Notes: generated by a model from the sequence alone, not told the origin. DNA of 64,000 nt from CAVSUB01 sp963816725 (GCA_963816725.1 CAWFMC010000004.1:1-64000); one strand, 5' to 3'; shown: positions 19,242 through 28,704, numbered from the stretch's first letter. Numbers and translations: made by a program.

Positions 19242-21872
19242 GTGACCAGACTCGCAACGGGCAAGGACGAACGGGGCATGGCGCTCCTGTCCACGATCTT
19301 CACGGTCCTGCTGCTGACCGCCATCGGGATGGCCATGATCTACGCCAGCAACATGGACTCGATGATCAACGCCAACTACCGGGACAAGCAGCGGGCGCAG
19401 TACGCCTCCGTGTCCGGCGTCCAGGAAGCGCGCGATCGCATTCAGCCGGTCAACGTGGTGGCGCCCATCACGGCGCCGCTCGTGCTGCCCGCGCTCGGCG
19501 CGGCCAACGTGATCTACATCGTGAATCCCCGCTCTGGCGACTCCGTCGAGCCGTGGGATGCGAGCAATCCATACTTCGACAACGAGCTCTGCCAGGAACG
19601 CGTGCTGTCCCTGACCGGGACGCCCGGCGTGCCCTGCACGTCAACCGCCGCCGGGTCCTGGTACGCAACGGTCGACGACAGCCAGTCGTCCTCGGCGCCA
19701 TGGAACTTCACCACTCCGCTCGCCACCAAGTGGACGAGAATCATGCTGAAGGCCAACAACATGGGCGTAGTCCCCGTGAATGGCAACAGCGCGAATGCAA
19801 CGCAGATCTGCTGGGACGGCGTCCAGCAGCTCCTTCTGCCGGCGAACTATATCGGCAAGAACTGCGGGCCGAGCCACAAGGTCCTGACAGTGGTCGTGAC
19901 GAATCCGGGCAACGGCTACACGGCGCAGCCGGTGATTACGATCGACGCACCGGATGCCGGGGGCACGCTGGCAACCGCCACTGCGCGCTGGCAACCGGTG
20001 CCCAACGGACAGCTGGGTTCGATTCTCGTCGATGCCGGCGGCAACTCGTACTCGACCGCTCCCATCGTCACCATTTCGGGCGGTGGCGGTTCCGGGGCGA
20101 CCGCGGTGGCCGAAATCGTCGATCCGGGCGCGCCGGTCAAGTTCCTGACCTTGAACAGCCCGGGCCAGCAGTGTTTCACGAGCGCTCCGTCGGTCGCGAT
20201 CAGCGGCGGCCAGGGCAGCGGCGCAACCGGCGTCGCGACCGTTCAGGCCGGCTTCAACTGCATCTACGCGATCACCTTTGGCGGCAATTGTCCCGGCAAC
20301 GACAGCATCAGTTTCACCGTGACCGGCGGTGGTGGCAGCGGCTTCTCGGCGCAAGCGATCGCCACCGCGAACGGGCCGGACAAGAATTTCACCGGGCAAT
20401 CGCTGACGATCATCAACCCGGGCACCGGCTACAACGGTACGCCGATCACGCTGACCGCAACTGGCAACAAAAAGACGTGCAACGGCGTCACCGCCACGAC
20501 CACGTTCGGCCACTTCGTGAACACCCTGACCTTGGGAGCGCCTGGCGGGAACTATCGATCAGCGCCCGCGGTGACCTTGGGCGGAGGGATCGGGAGCGGC
20601 GTGCTCGTCGCCAGCGCCTCGGCAACGCTGGACAATCCACCTGCCAACAGCCAGTCGGTCACGAAAGTGACGGTCACCAATCCGGGTTCGGGCTACACCA
20701 CCGCACCGACGGTCACGCTCTCCGGGGGCGGCGGCACCGGCGCGCTGGCCCATGCGGTGATCGGCAGCGTGTACAAGATCCTCACCGGACTGCAGTCCAT
20801 GACCGACAACGGCTCGGGCTACAGCGACGTTCCCAAGGTCACGATCACCCGCGGGGCCGGTGACACGACCGGAACCGGGGCCGAGGCGTATGCGACGGTC
20901 GACGGCGTCAGCGGTCTCACCTATGGGATGGTCTACCAGCTGACTTCCCTGGCGGTCACCGGCAGCGGTGCCCGGGCGATGACGCAGATGGAAGTGGCGA
21001 CACCGGTGCGCGGCTTGTCCATGACGGGTGGGTTGACGCTGGCCGGACCGCAGCCGACGGTGGACAAGCTGCCGAATTCAAGCGTGTTCTTCGTTGACGG
21101 CGCCGACGGTTCCGACGGGTCCAATGTCACGCGCGCGCCTGGCTCGAACGTCGCCCCGACGCCAGCCGGCTGCACCACCACGCCGAACCCGGCACGTCCC
21201 GCGATCGGGGCCTATGACGATCCCAACGCGAGCACGACGCCGCCGAAGTCCTCGGTGGAGCTGATCACCGACGCGATCCCCCCAGGCCGGACGAACAATT
21301 ACCAGGGCTCCGGTCCGTCGCCCGACGTGCAGAACGTGTATGGCTCGCTGGGTGACACGTTGACCAGTCCGACCGGGCTGCTCGCGCTGAGCGACGCCGT
21401 GAAGTCCGCCGCCGGAGCCAACGTCTTTCCCAGCAATTACGACCTGGATCATCTCGGACCGATGGGCTCGCTCGCCAATCCGGTGATCGAGGTGGTGGAC
21501 GGCGACGTCACCGTGCAGGGCGCCAATACCGGGTACGGCATCCTTCTGGTCACGGGGAAACTGACGATGGGTGGCAACTTCTCCTGGAACGGATTGGTCC
21601 TCGTCATCGGCGATGGCAGTGTGGAGTTCACCGGCGGTGGCAGCGGGCAGATCAACGGGCACCTCTTCATCTCCAAGATCTGGGACGATCACTCCACCAA
21701 GCACCTCCTGAGTGACGTCGGGTCGCCGAGCCTGAGCTGGGCCGGTGGCGGCGGCAACGGTGTCTTCTACAACCACTGCTGGGCGGACGACATGCTGTCG
21801 AAATTTCCATTCGTGCCGCCGCCACCGACCAAGCAGTTGAAGGTGCTCGGCACGCGCACGGTGATGTACTGA
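19242..21872 (+). CDS. Large PilX-like protein with Gly-rich tandem repeats
   Basis: 876 residues from a GTG start with a strong AGGAGG 9 nt upstream. The N-terminus (DERGMALLSTIFTVLLLTAIGMAM) is PilX-like. Residues about 216-553 hold seven or eight degenerate ~40-residue repeats built on NPGSGYTTAPTVTLSGGGG-type units, at 220, 263, 304, 390, 431, 479 and 521. The C-terminus (about 740-876) is a beta-rich domain (VIEVVDGDVTVQG, GILLVTGKLTMGG, GLVLVIGDG) seen in other PilX-like proteins. Such Gly-Tyr-Ala-Pro repeats occur in fibre and adhesin proteins, so a surface or pilus-tip adhesin is inferred. Confidence 0.8.
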   Translation: MTRLATGKDERGMALLSTIFTVLLLTAIGMAMIYASNMDSMINANYRDKQRAQYASVSGVQEARDRIQPVNVVAPITAPLVLPALGAANVIYIVNPRSGDSVEPWDASNPYFDNELCQERVLSLTGTPGVPCTSTAAGSWYATVDDSQSSSAPWNFTTPLATKWTRIMLKANNMGVVPVNGNSANATQICWDGVQQLLLPANYIGKNCGPSHKVLTVVVTNPGNGYTAQPVITIDAPDAGGTLATATARWQPVPNGQLGSILVDAGGNSYSTAPIVTISGGGGSGATAVAEIVDPGAPVKFLTLNSPGQQCFTSAPSVAISGGQGSGATGVATVQAGFNCIYAITFGGNCPGNDSISFTVTGGGGSGFSAQAIATANGPDKNFTGQSLTIINPGTGYNGTPITLTATGNKKTCNGVTATTTFGHFVNTLTLGAPGGNYRSAPAVTLGGGIGSGVLVASASATLDNPPANSQSVTKVTVTNPGSGYTTAPTVTLSGGGGTGALAHAVIGSVYKILTGLQSMTDNGSGYSDVPKVTITRGAGDTTGTGAEAYATVDGVSGLTYGMVYQLTSLAVTGSGARAMTQMEVATPVRGLSMTGGLTLAGPQPTVDKLPNSSVFFVDGADGSDGSNVTRAPGSNVAPTPAGCTTTPNPARPAIGAYDDPNASTTPPKSSVELITDAIPPGRTNNYQGSGPSPDVQNVYGSLGDTLTSPTGLLALSDAVKSAAGANVFPSNYDLDHLGPMGSLANPVIEVVDGDVTVQGANTGYGILLVTGKLTMGGNFSWNGLVLVIGDGSVEFTGGGSGQINGHLFISKIWDDHSTKHLLSDVGSPSLSWAGGGGNGVFYNHCWADDMLSKFPFVPPPPTKQLKVLGTRTVMY

Positions 21873-21952
21873 CGCGTCCGCCTTCCGGGACGGGCCCGCG
21901 AACGCCGTCAGTGCCGGGCCAGCATCCGGGACGTCGCGTCTTCGGATAAGGC

Positions 21953-23224
21953 TTACCGGTCTGCTGACGACCTGGTGCAGGTGGGCAGGATGACCGACAG
22001 CCGCGCGCCGCCGCTGTCGACGTTCGAGGCCGACACCCGGCCGTTGTGGGTGACGATGATCTTCTGGACCAGCGCGAGGCCCAGGCCCGTCCCCTTCGCT
22101 TTGGTCGTGAAGAATGGCCGGAACATCGTCGGCACGACCGCCGGATCGATCCCGGGGCCGTTGTCGGTCACGGTGACGCGCAGCGTCTTCTGGGTCCCGT
22201 CGATCATGCCGGCGACGGTCACGCGCGGTACCACGTGCGCATCCCCGCACGCCTCGAGCGCGTTGCGACAGAGATTGCTCAAGGCCTGGCGAAGCAGCAC
22301 TTCGTCCCCATCGACATCAGCGTAATCGCCGGTGACGATCACCTGACCGCCGCGCGCGGTCACGTCACCGCGGATGTCGTCGGCGGCCCGCTCGGCGATC
22401 GCCCGCATGTCGACCGGACCGAGCACCAGCTCGGTGGGCTTGGCGAAGTTCAGGAAGTTCGTGACGATTTCCCCGAGCGCCACGGTCTCGGCGCGGATGC
22501 CTTCCACGAACGGCCGGAACTCGAGCGGGAGCTGATCGAGCTCGAGGAGCCGGCCATAGCCGTGGATCGTCGCCAGCCCGTTGCGGAACTCGTGAGCAAT
22601 GCCGGCCGTGAGCTCGCCGAGCCGAGCCAGGCTGTCCTTCAAGCGCAGCTGCTCTTCGAGCTCCATGACGGCGGTCAGATCGGTGAACAGGCAGATCGCG
22701 CCGTGCGTGCCTCCCTCGAGGATTGGCGAGACGGTGACGCCCAGGTGTGACGCCCGCGCCAGGCCGCCCATCGAGATGGTGCGGCGGACGATGGCCGTGC
22801 GGTGACGCAGGCACTCCTCAATCACGTCCGCGAGTGGCTCGGCGCCGGCCAGCACGGCACGAAGCGGTCCCTCGGATTTGGCGGCGGTCATGCCGAGCAT
22901 CCGCAGGGCCGCCGGATTCAGCATCCGGACCATTCCCTCTTCGTCGACGACGAGCAGGCCGGAGGTCATGCTGGCCACGATCTCGCCGCTCAGTCGCTCC
23001 GAGGCTTCGGCGCGCGCCGCCATCGCGCGCTCCTGGACGCGCAGCCGCCCGAGCGCGTCCTGCATCGCCGAGGTCATCAGCGCGTTCTCGCCGCCGGCCG
23101 GCCGCGCATCCTTGGCGAGGCCGCGGGCGGCGTCGAAGAACTTGGCCATCGCGAACGTCAGCAGGCCGGTGAGCCCGCCGACAATCGCGGTGAGGCCGAG
23201 CAGCAGCATGCCGGATCGCGTCAT
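21953..23224 (-). CDS. PAS-domain sensor histidine kinase, last gene of the ABC/pilD operon
   Basis: 423 residues: one N-terminal membrane helix (about 5-28), a linker helix, a PAS domain (about 80-190, beginning IVASMTSGLLVVDEEGMV), HisKA with the phospho-His in AGIAHEFRNGLATIHGY, and HATPase with RNALEA, DNGPGIDP and GTGLGLALV. It begins 27 bp after pilD, so it is in that operon. No response regulator adjoins. The NtrC-type regulator at 12083-13471 is a possible partner because PAS-HisKA kinases often pair with that class. Confidence 0.92.
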   Translation of the reverse strand: MTRSGMLLLGLTAIVGGLTGLLTFAMAKFFDAARGLAKDARPAGGENALMTSAMQDALGRLRVQERAMAARAEASERLSGEIVASMTSGLLVVDEEGMVRMLNPAALRMLGMTAAKSEGPLRAVLAGAEPLADVIEECLRHRTAIVRRTISMGGLARASHLGVTVSPILEGGTHGAICLFTDLTAVMELEEQLRLKDSLARLGELTAGIAHEFRNGLATIHGYGRLLELDQLPLEFRPFVEGIRAETVALGEIVTNFLNFAKPTELVLGPVDMRAIAERAADDIRGDVTARGGQVIVTGDYADVDGDEVLLRQALSNLCRNALEACGDAHVVPRVTVAGMIDGTQKTLRVTVTDNGPGIDPAVVPTMFRPFFTTKAKGTGLGLALVQKIIVTHNGRVSASNVDSGGARLSVILPTCTRSSADR

Positions 23225-23251
23225 GCGGCGCCTGCGGGCACGGGAACGCGA

Positions 23252-24028
23252 TCACCCGCCATAGAGCCCCACATACCAGGCGACAATGCGGTCGCCGTAG
23301 AGCGAGGCGATGAGGCCGGCGAGCGAGAGGAACGTGCCATATGGCAGCGCGTACTTGAGGTCCCCTCGGCGCAACACGATCACCAGCAACCCAATCACCG
23401 CCCCGGCGATCGACGAGAACATCAGCGTGACGAGCACCAGTTTCCAGCCGAGAAACGCGCCGATCATCGCGAGCATCTTGACGTCGCCGCCGCCCATGCC
23501 CTCCACGCCCGAGTAGCGATAGTAGGCCTCGCCGATCAGCCACAAGGAGCCGCCCCCGATCGCCAGGCCGATGAGCGACGACACCGGTCCAGGCGGGAAC
23601 AGGAACGAGAACAGGAACCCGATCACGATCCCAGGCAGGGTGATCACGTTGGGCAGCAGGTGATGTTCGAGATCGATCGCGAACAGCACGATCATCGCGC
23701 ACGCCAGCAGCAGGCGCGGGATCAGGATCAGGTCGGCGCCGAACACGGCGTAGTGCAGCACGAACACCGCCATGGTGATCAGCTCGACGATCGGGTAGCG
23801 GACTGAGATCGGCGAGCGGCACGATCGGCAGCGGCCGCCAAGCATGGCGTAGCTCACGACCGGGATGTTGTCGGCCCACGTCAGCGCGTAACCGCACGAC
23901 GGGCAACGGGACCCAGGGCTCACGACCGAGGCGCGCGCCGGCACGCGATGGATGCAGACGTTGAGAAAGCTGCCAATCGCGAGCCCCAGCAGGACCAACC
24001 AGAGAAGGACCAGCGTGTCCGGGCTCAT
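23252..24028 (-). CDS. pilD: Prepilin peptidase (leader peptidase / N-methyltransferase)
   Basis: 258-residue polytopic aspartic protease that cleaves prepilin leaders and methylates the new N-terminus, needed by every pilin in this window. The N-terminal segment has GSFLNVCIHRVP and two CxxC pairs (CPSCGYALTW and CRSCRSP) in the usual zinc-like loop. The catalytic aspartates are in FAIDLEHHLLPN and the GGGDVKML motif. The start overlaps the previous gene as ATGA. An apparent 738-residue fusion with upstream genes is a frameshift artefact and is rejected. Confidence 0.95.
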   Translation of the reverse strand: MSPDTLVLLWLVLLGLAIGSFLNVCIHRVPARASVVSPGSRCPSCGYALTWADNIPVVSYAMLGGRCRSCRSPISVRYPIVELITMAVFVLHYAVFGADLILIPRLLLACAMIVLFAIDLEHHLLPNVITLPGIVIGFLFSFLFPPGPVSSLIGLAIGGGSLWLIGEAYYRYSGVEGMGGGDVKMLAMIGAFLGWKLVLVTLMFSSIAGAVIGLLVIVLRRGDLKYALPYGTFLSLAGLIASLYGDRIVAWYVGLYGG

Positions 24029-24922
24029 CGCATCATCGTCGCCGAGAGGTCGGGCATGGGGTTGAGCGTGGACTCGGGTGCGAGCGTCACTCGCGCCGTT
24101 TCGGGGTCGAGCACATACGGCACGCCGGTGGGATCGACCGGGATGCCCCGGATCAGGCCGCGGCGCACCAGATCGATCCACGTGACGCGGTGTCCCGGCT
24201 GGCACGCCGGCCCGATTCACCAGCCCCTGCAACTCGTCGAGCTGATCGAGCGCGGTGAGCTGCAGCAGGCTGCGCTCGGCGGTTCGGCGCAGCCAGGGTT
24301 CGTCGGACTGCAGAATCTGCCGCCACAACAGCCGCGCAGAACTCCGGTCATGAGCACTCAACATCGTCGCGGCGAGCGGCTCGAGCCACCTCGGTGCGCC
24401 GGGCACTGCCGCGGCGCGCCGGAAGTACTCGGCGGCGCCGGCCGGATCCTTGAGATGCCAGTAGTGGACGAACGCGATGTCGTGGAGGAGCTCCCACTTG
24501 TTCGGCTGCGCGGCGGTGCCCTTCTCGAGCAGGGCGATGGCCTGATCCGGGCGGCCGGGCCCGCCGGGCGGCTGCTCGCTGAGGAAGATGGCGCCGAAGC
24601 GGTACGCGACCGTGAAGTAGGGGTCCAGGGTGGTGGTCAGGTCGAGGAGCGGTTGCAGCAACTCGTAGCGCTGGCGCCGGTCGTGCGCGAGGCGGTCGCC
24701 GCCGTAATGCTGGAGCGCGCGGATCCAATACAGGTCCGAGGCGATCGCGCGGAACTCGAGCGCAAGCCGGCTGACGGCGGTGCCCGACCGCGTGTAGAGC
24801 AGCCGCTCGGTCGACGCCTCGCCACGCGGGTATGACGCGTCCCGGCCGAACTGGAGAGCAATGGCCAGCAGCAACGCCACGACCGCCGCGCTACCCCACA
24901 CCCAGCGGCTGGGAGACGTCAC
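24025..24922 (-). pseudogene. TPR-like membrane-anchored protein with one apparent frameshift
   Basis: Starts at GTG 24922 (VTSPSRWVWG), overlapping the permease stop as GTGA. It has a membrane helix (about 8-24) and then helical repeats resembling tetratricopeptide repeats (PDQAIALLEKGTAAQPNKWELLHDIAFVHYW, read in parts; DPAGAAEYFRRAAAVPG). Between about 24180 and 24230 the frame must change. The other frame continues WIDLVRRGLIRGIPVDPTG and ends in TGA at 24025, coupled to pilD. The good ends on both sides suggest a working gene with one indel in this sequence. Function unknown; it may assist the adjacent transporter. Confidence 0.6.
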
Positions 24923-25727
24923 TTGAAATCCCGGCGCGCGAAGATCGCCGTGGACGCCAGGATGAGCGCCGCGATGTAGGCGAGGCCGTATCCGGCCGTC
25001 CAGGCGACGTAGCCCGCCCCAACGGGGAGGCCGTGCACGACTTGTGTCTTGACGTCGAAGGCCGACAGATCGGGGAGGAGATGGTAGAGCCCACGCGCCA
25101 GCCACGCGGCCGGCCGGGACGTCACGACCTGATCGAAGTCGCGCAGCTCGGTGTTGAAGTGGCCGGCCACGTAGATGCCGAAGGTCAGCGCGGCCGACAG
25201 GATCGGCGTCGAGAAGGTGGAGAAGAACAGCGCGACGGCGGTGACCAGCATCAGCTCGATGAAGATGAGCACGATGGCGATCAGCAGGCGCGGATCGATT
25301 CCCGGGTGCGTCCCAGCCGGCCTTGAACGCAGTCGACTCGGTCCACGTCATGTAGGCGAGCACCGCATACAGCGCGATCGTCATGACCCCGATGTTGACC
25401 GCCAGGGTCAGCACGAGGCCCGCGTATTTGCCGGCGATGAACTGCGTGCGGCTGACCGGCTTGGACAAGCAGCGAGTAGATGCTGCGCCGCTCGACCTCC
25501 TTCGACACCAGCCCGATGCCGATGAAGATGGCGATGAACAGGCCGAACACCGCCGTCGCGGCCAGCCCGAGATCCTTGATGATCTTGATGTCCTGTCCGG
25601 CCGTGAGCTGCCCGAGGACGAACGACGACCCGATCAGCAGGATGGCGAACAGGACCAGGTTGTACGGCACGCGATCGCGCACCGATTCGCGGAACACGCT
25701 GACGGCTACCCAGCTAACGGCGCGCAT
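24919..25727 (-). pseudogene. ABC-2-type permease with two apparent frameshifts
   Basis: Begins MRAVSWVAVSVFRESVRDRV, overlapping the ATPase gene by 14 bp, and gives six or so hydrophobic helices. The frame breaks near 25465 (after VERRSIYSLLVQ, continuing SRTQFIAGKYAG) and near 25310 (before LIFIELMLVTAVALFFSTF), ending AIFARRDFK. Joined, it is about 268 residues, normal for ABC-2 membrane subunits of NosY/GldF type. It pairs with the ATPase upstream. Substrate unknown. Confidence 0.75.
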
Positions 25728-26697
25728 CGGCCTCCTGGCTCGGAAGCGCCGGGCGGGCCCCGGTCCCCGCCTCGGCGACGCGCCGGACGAAGAAGTCCTC
25801 GAGCGTCTCACGAAGCGGATTCAGCGACACGAGCGTCGCGCCGGTGGCGATGAGATCCGAGAGCAGCCGCTCCGGCGGCGGATCGAGGGCCAGCTCCAGC
25901 GTGTAGCGGCCCGGCGAGATCTCGACGACCCGGCGGACGGCGGGGGTGACACGTTCGAGCACTTCGGGCTTCAGGTTGGAGACGACGAGCTCCCAGCCGT
26001 GAACCTCGAACGCCAGGATGTCGGTCAGGCGGCCTGACGCCGCGAGCCGGCCGCCGGCGACGACCGCCACGCGCCGGCACAGCGCTTCGGCATCCGCGAG
26101 GATGTGCGAGCTGAAGAACACCGTCCGGCCCTGGTCGCGCAGCTCGAGGATCAACTTCCGCACGTCGCGCCGGCCGAGCGGATCGAGCCCCGACATCGGT
26201 TCATCCAGGAACACGACCTCGGGATCGTTGACCAGCGCCTGGGCGATGCCGATCCGCTGGATCATGCCTTTCGAGAACTTGCGCAGCTGCAGGCGCCGCT
26301 CGGCGCCAATCGCGACACGGTCGAGCAGGCTGGTTACGCGGGCCGTGAGAGCCGCCCCGCGGTATCCGAACAGCCGCGCAAAGTACGTGAGGAGCTCCTC
26401 TGCGGTCAGGTGATCGTAGAAGTGCGGGTTCTCGGGAAGGTAGCCGATGCGCTGCCGGGTGGCGAGGTCGCCGACCGGACGACCCAGGATCTCAGCGCGT
26501 CCGGACGACGGAAAAATCAGCTGCATGAGCAGCTTGAGGGTGGTGGTCTTGCCGGCGCCGTTCGGGCCGAGAAACCCGAACACCTCACCCGGGGCGATTT
26601 CGAGCGACAGCCGGTCGAGCGCGCGGTAAGGGCGCCGGCGCCAGAACCCGATCGCGTAGTCTTTCGTGAGCTCGTCGATGCGTATGGCTGCCGGCAT
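25714..26697 (-). CDS. ABC transporter ATP-binding protein (ABC-2 partner)
   Basis: 327 residues with Walker A GPNGAGKTTT (about 44-53), Q-loop near GYLPENPHFYDHLTAEE, signature KFSKGMIQRIGIA in the degenerate form common in this subfamily, Walker B VVFLDEPMSGLD and switch SSHIL. The ~100-residue C-terminal region is typical of CcmA/NosF/GldA-type exporters. It is first in the overlapping run ATPase-permease-TPR-pilD-kinase. The link to pilD suggests, but does not show, a role in envelope or pilus function. Confidence 0.93.
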   Translation of the reverse strand: MPAAIRIDELTKDYAIGFWRRRPYRALDRLSLEIAPGEVFGFLGPNGAGKTTTLKLLMQLIFPSSGRAEILGRPVGDLATRQRIGYLPENPHFYDHLTAEELLTYFARLFGYRGAALTARVTSLLDRVAIGAERRLQLRKFSKGMIQRIGIAQALVNDPEVVFLDEPMSGLDPLGRRDVRKLILELRDQGRTVFFSSHILADAEALCRRVAVVAGGRLAASGRLTDILAFEVHGWELVVSNLKPEVLERVTPAVRRVVEISPGRYTLELALDPPPERLLSDLIATGATLVSLNPLRETLEDFFVRRVAEAGTGARPALPSQEADARR

Positions 26698-26732
26698 GCG
26701 CGTGAGGGGCGCGACCCGTTAACGAGCCCGCA

Positions 26733-27935
26733 TCACTTCGCGGCCCGGCGCATCTCCAGGTCGATCACCGCGTCGATGAGCCGGGGATCCTGCCCGCCGG
26801 GCAGCATGTGGCCGTTGATGAAGAACGTCGGCGTCGACTTCACGCCGAGCATCGCGCCCATGCCGGCGTCGTTCTTCACCTCGATCAGCGTGCTGGGGTA
26901 CTTCGCGTCGAAGTCGGTGATCCCGGCGACGTCACGCGCCGCGGCCTTCACCTCCTCGGGCGTGAGGATCGGCGGGCCCTGGTGCGCGAACAGCCAGTGC
27001 TCGAGCTTTTCGGCGGAGCCGTCGTTCTTGCGCCGGGCCATGACCACCGCGGCGGCCGCCTCGCAGGCTGCCGGATGCGGACCGCCCGGCGCCGCGCCGT
27101 TGCACTCGGCATCGAGCGGAAAGTGCTTGAGCACGAACTTGAACTTGCCGGTCTGGGCCCATTTGGCGAGCAGCGGCCCATACGCCTCGTAGGTCTGGCG
27201 GCACGGCGGGCACTGATAGTCGTTGAACTTGACCATCAGCACCGCGGCGCCGTCGGACGGGACGGGCACGTCGACCTTGGGCTGGACGTCCCACCACTTC
27301 TCGACTTCGGCCTTCTGCTGATCGGTCAGCGGCGGGAAGTCAGCCGGCGCCTGCGCAGCGGCCTCGGCGGCGGTCTCCTTCGGGAAGACCATCTTGAACG
27401 AGATCGCGCCTACGGCGAGGAGCGCCGCGACGATGAGCGCCGCAGGGCTGGCGACGAGGGTCTTGAGATCGCGGCCGGCGCGCGCCGGCAGGCTGGTCAT
27501 CGGCACTGATGTGGCTCCGCCCGAGATGATGAAGATGGCAATGACCGCCACGTAGGTCGTCACGCACAGGATGCAGACCGCGTGGAGGATGAAGAACGAC
27601 GCGTAACCAAGATAGAGCGCGAAGGCCAGGCCGATGGTGGACAGCGCGAAGATGTAGGCGGGGGCGCTCTCGCCCGCCTGGGGCGTCTTGCGGCCGCTGA
27701 GCGCGGCCAGCGCCAGCACGACGGCGAAGAAGAACACGCCTGCGAGCGCCACGGGCACACCCATGAAGGTGCCGTAGGGGCTCAGATAGGCCTGCGTGCA
27801 GCTCACCGTCGCGTTCACGTCGCAGAAGCTCGAGAACGAGCGATCCACGAGCAGGTTGTAATGGACGTAGGTCGACGTCAGCGAGGCGCCCAGGCCGAGC
27901 AGGGCGAACAGTATCAACGGAGTGCGTGATTTCAT
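26733..27935 (-). CDS. VKOR-DsbA-type fusion for disulfide bond formation
   Basis: 400 residues. The VKOR domain (about 1-140) has membrane helices, the loop cysteines Cys38 and Cys46, and the redox motif CILC (121-124). A fifth helix (about 163-180) leads to a periplasmic thioredoxin-like domain with CPPC (242-245), cis-proline TPTFF and a DsbA-like helical insert. VKOR replaces DsbB in many Actinobacteria, Cyanobacteria and Acidobacteria and is often fused to a thioredoxin partner. Periplasmic disulfides in the Cys-bearing minor pilins encoded nearby are plausible clients. Confidence 0.93.
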   Translation of the reverse strand: MKSRTPLILFALLGLGASLTSTYVHYNLLVDRSFSSFCDVNATVSCTQAYLSPYGTFMGVPVALAGVFFFAVVLALAALSGRKTPQAGESAPAYIFALSTIGLAFALYLGYASFFILHAVCILCVTTYVAVIAIFIISGGATSVPMTSLPARAGRDLKTLVASPAALIVAALLAVGAISFKMVFPKETAAEAAAQAPADFPPLTDQQKAEVEKWWDVQPKVDVPVPSDGAAVLMVKFNDYQCPPCRQTYEAYGPLLAKWAQTGKFKFVLKHFPLDAECNGAAPGGPHPAACEAAAAVVMARRKNDGSAEKLEHWLFAHQGPPILTPEEVKAAARDVAGITDFDAKYPSTLIEVKNDAGMGAMLGVKSTPTFFINGHMLPGGQDPRLIDAVIDLEMRRAAK

Positions 27936-28033
27936 GGAACGTCCGTAAGTCGGGGTCGCGAGCGTGGCCGAGTCAGCCGTCGCTCCACAGCAGTTGTACT
28001 GCGCGTCGTCGTCAGGGTCAAGGCGCTGCCGGC

Positions 28034-28582
28034 TTATTTGATCTCGTGTCCGTGCGGCGGCGTGCCGCTCTCGGGCATGTCCGCCGACAGCGTCCGGTCG
28101 TCCTCGAAGATCACGCCGTCAGTGTTGGTTCCGAAATACTTGCCGCCGGTCGCGCCGAACGCGAGCGGGTCGGCCGTCACCTGATACCCGGACACGGGCG
28201 GCGCCCCGGTGCACATCGGGTCCACGTCGACGACCTCGCTGGCGGTCATCCGGATGACATACCCGGTCTTGGTCAACGGGTCGGCCTGCGCGAGATCCGG
28301 GCTGAGGAACGCCGACCCGCCCGGCATCGGCACGCCGAGACTGGCCAGCGTCGGCGCGTAGAACCGGTGGTTGCCGCACAACTCGCGGTAACTGACCTGC
28401 GCCTTGTTGATCGCGTCGAGCGCGGCGACCGCGGCGACTTCCCCACCCCGCATCCGCGCGTACTTGTGCGCCGCCACCGCCATCGACGCCAGGATGCCGA
28501 TGATCGCCACGACGATCAGCATCTCGACGAGGGTGAAGCCGCGGCCGTCGCGCACGGCCGACGAGAAGGTCAGTTGGCGCAC
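28034..28582 (-). CDS. Second type IV pilin-like protein
   Basis: 182 residues from GTG 28582: VRQLTFSSAVRDGRG cut before FTLVEMLIVVAIIGILASMAV. The soluble domain has two cysteines (RELCGNHRFY and DPMCTGAP), FLSPDLAQADPLTKTGYVIRM resembling the first pilin, and a long acidic tail. The start is inferred from leader length, since no ATG precedes the motif in frame after the pilin stop. Twin hairpins lie between it and the first pilin, so it may be expressed at a lower level from the same transcript. Confidence 0.8.
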   Translation of the reverse strand: MRQLTFSSAVRDGRGFTLVEMLIVVAIIGILASMAVAAHKYARMRGGEVAAVAALDAINKAQVSYRELCGNHRFYAPTLASLGVPMPGGSAFLSPDLAQADPLTKTGYVIRMTASEVVDVDPMCTGAPPVSGYQVTADPLAFGATGGKYFGTNTDGVIFEDDRTLSADMPESGTPPHGHEIK

Positions 28583-28639
28583 GGATGATGAAGCCCTGGA
28601 GACGGAACCTGCGGCCCGCTGGCGGCCCGGAAACGGCAG

Positions 28640-28704
28640 CAGGGATGCCCGACCGGACATCCCTGGAAACGAAAGCAGGGATGCCCGCCGCGCGGGCATC
28701 CCTG
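28640..28704 (-). terminator. Twin hairpins between the two pilin genes
   Basis: Two related hairpins 36 bp apart: CAGGGATG...CATCCCTG at 28640-28665 (8-bp stem, imperfect inner stem) and CAGGGATGCCCGC-cgc-GCGGGCATCCCTG at 28676-28704 (13-bp perfect stem, 3-nt loop). On the minus strand the first met is the 13-bp one, followed by TGCTTTCGTTTCC, only partly U-rich. This fits an attenuator or mRNA stabiliser after a highly expressed pilin, or a REP-like element. Confidence 0.7.

Noticed and set aside
23252..25468. A 738-residue protein with PilD at its end
   Set aside because: A frameshift joins permease, TPR-like and pilD sequences; pilD has its own ATGA-coupled start.
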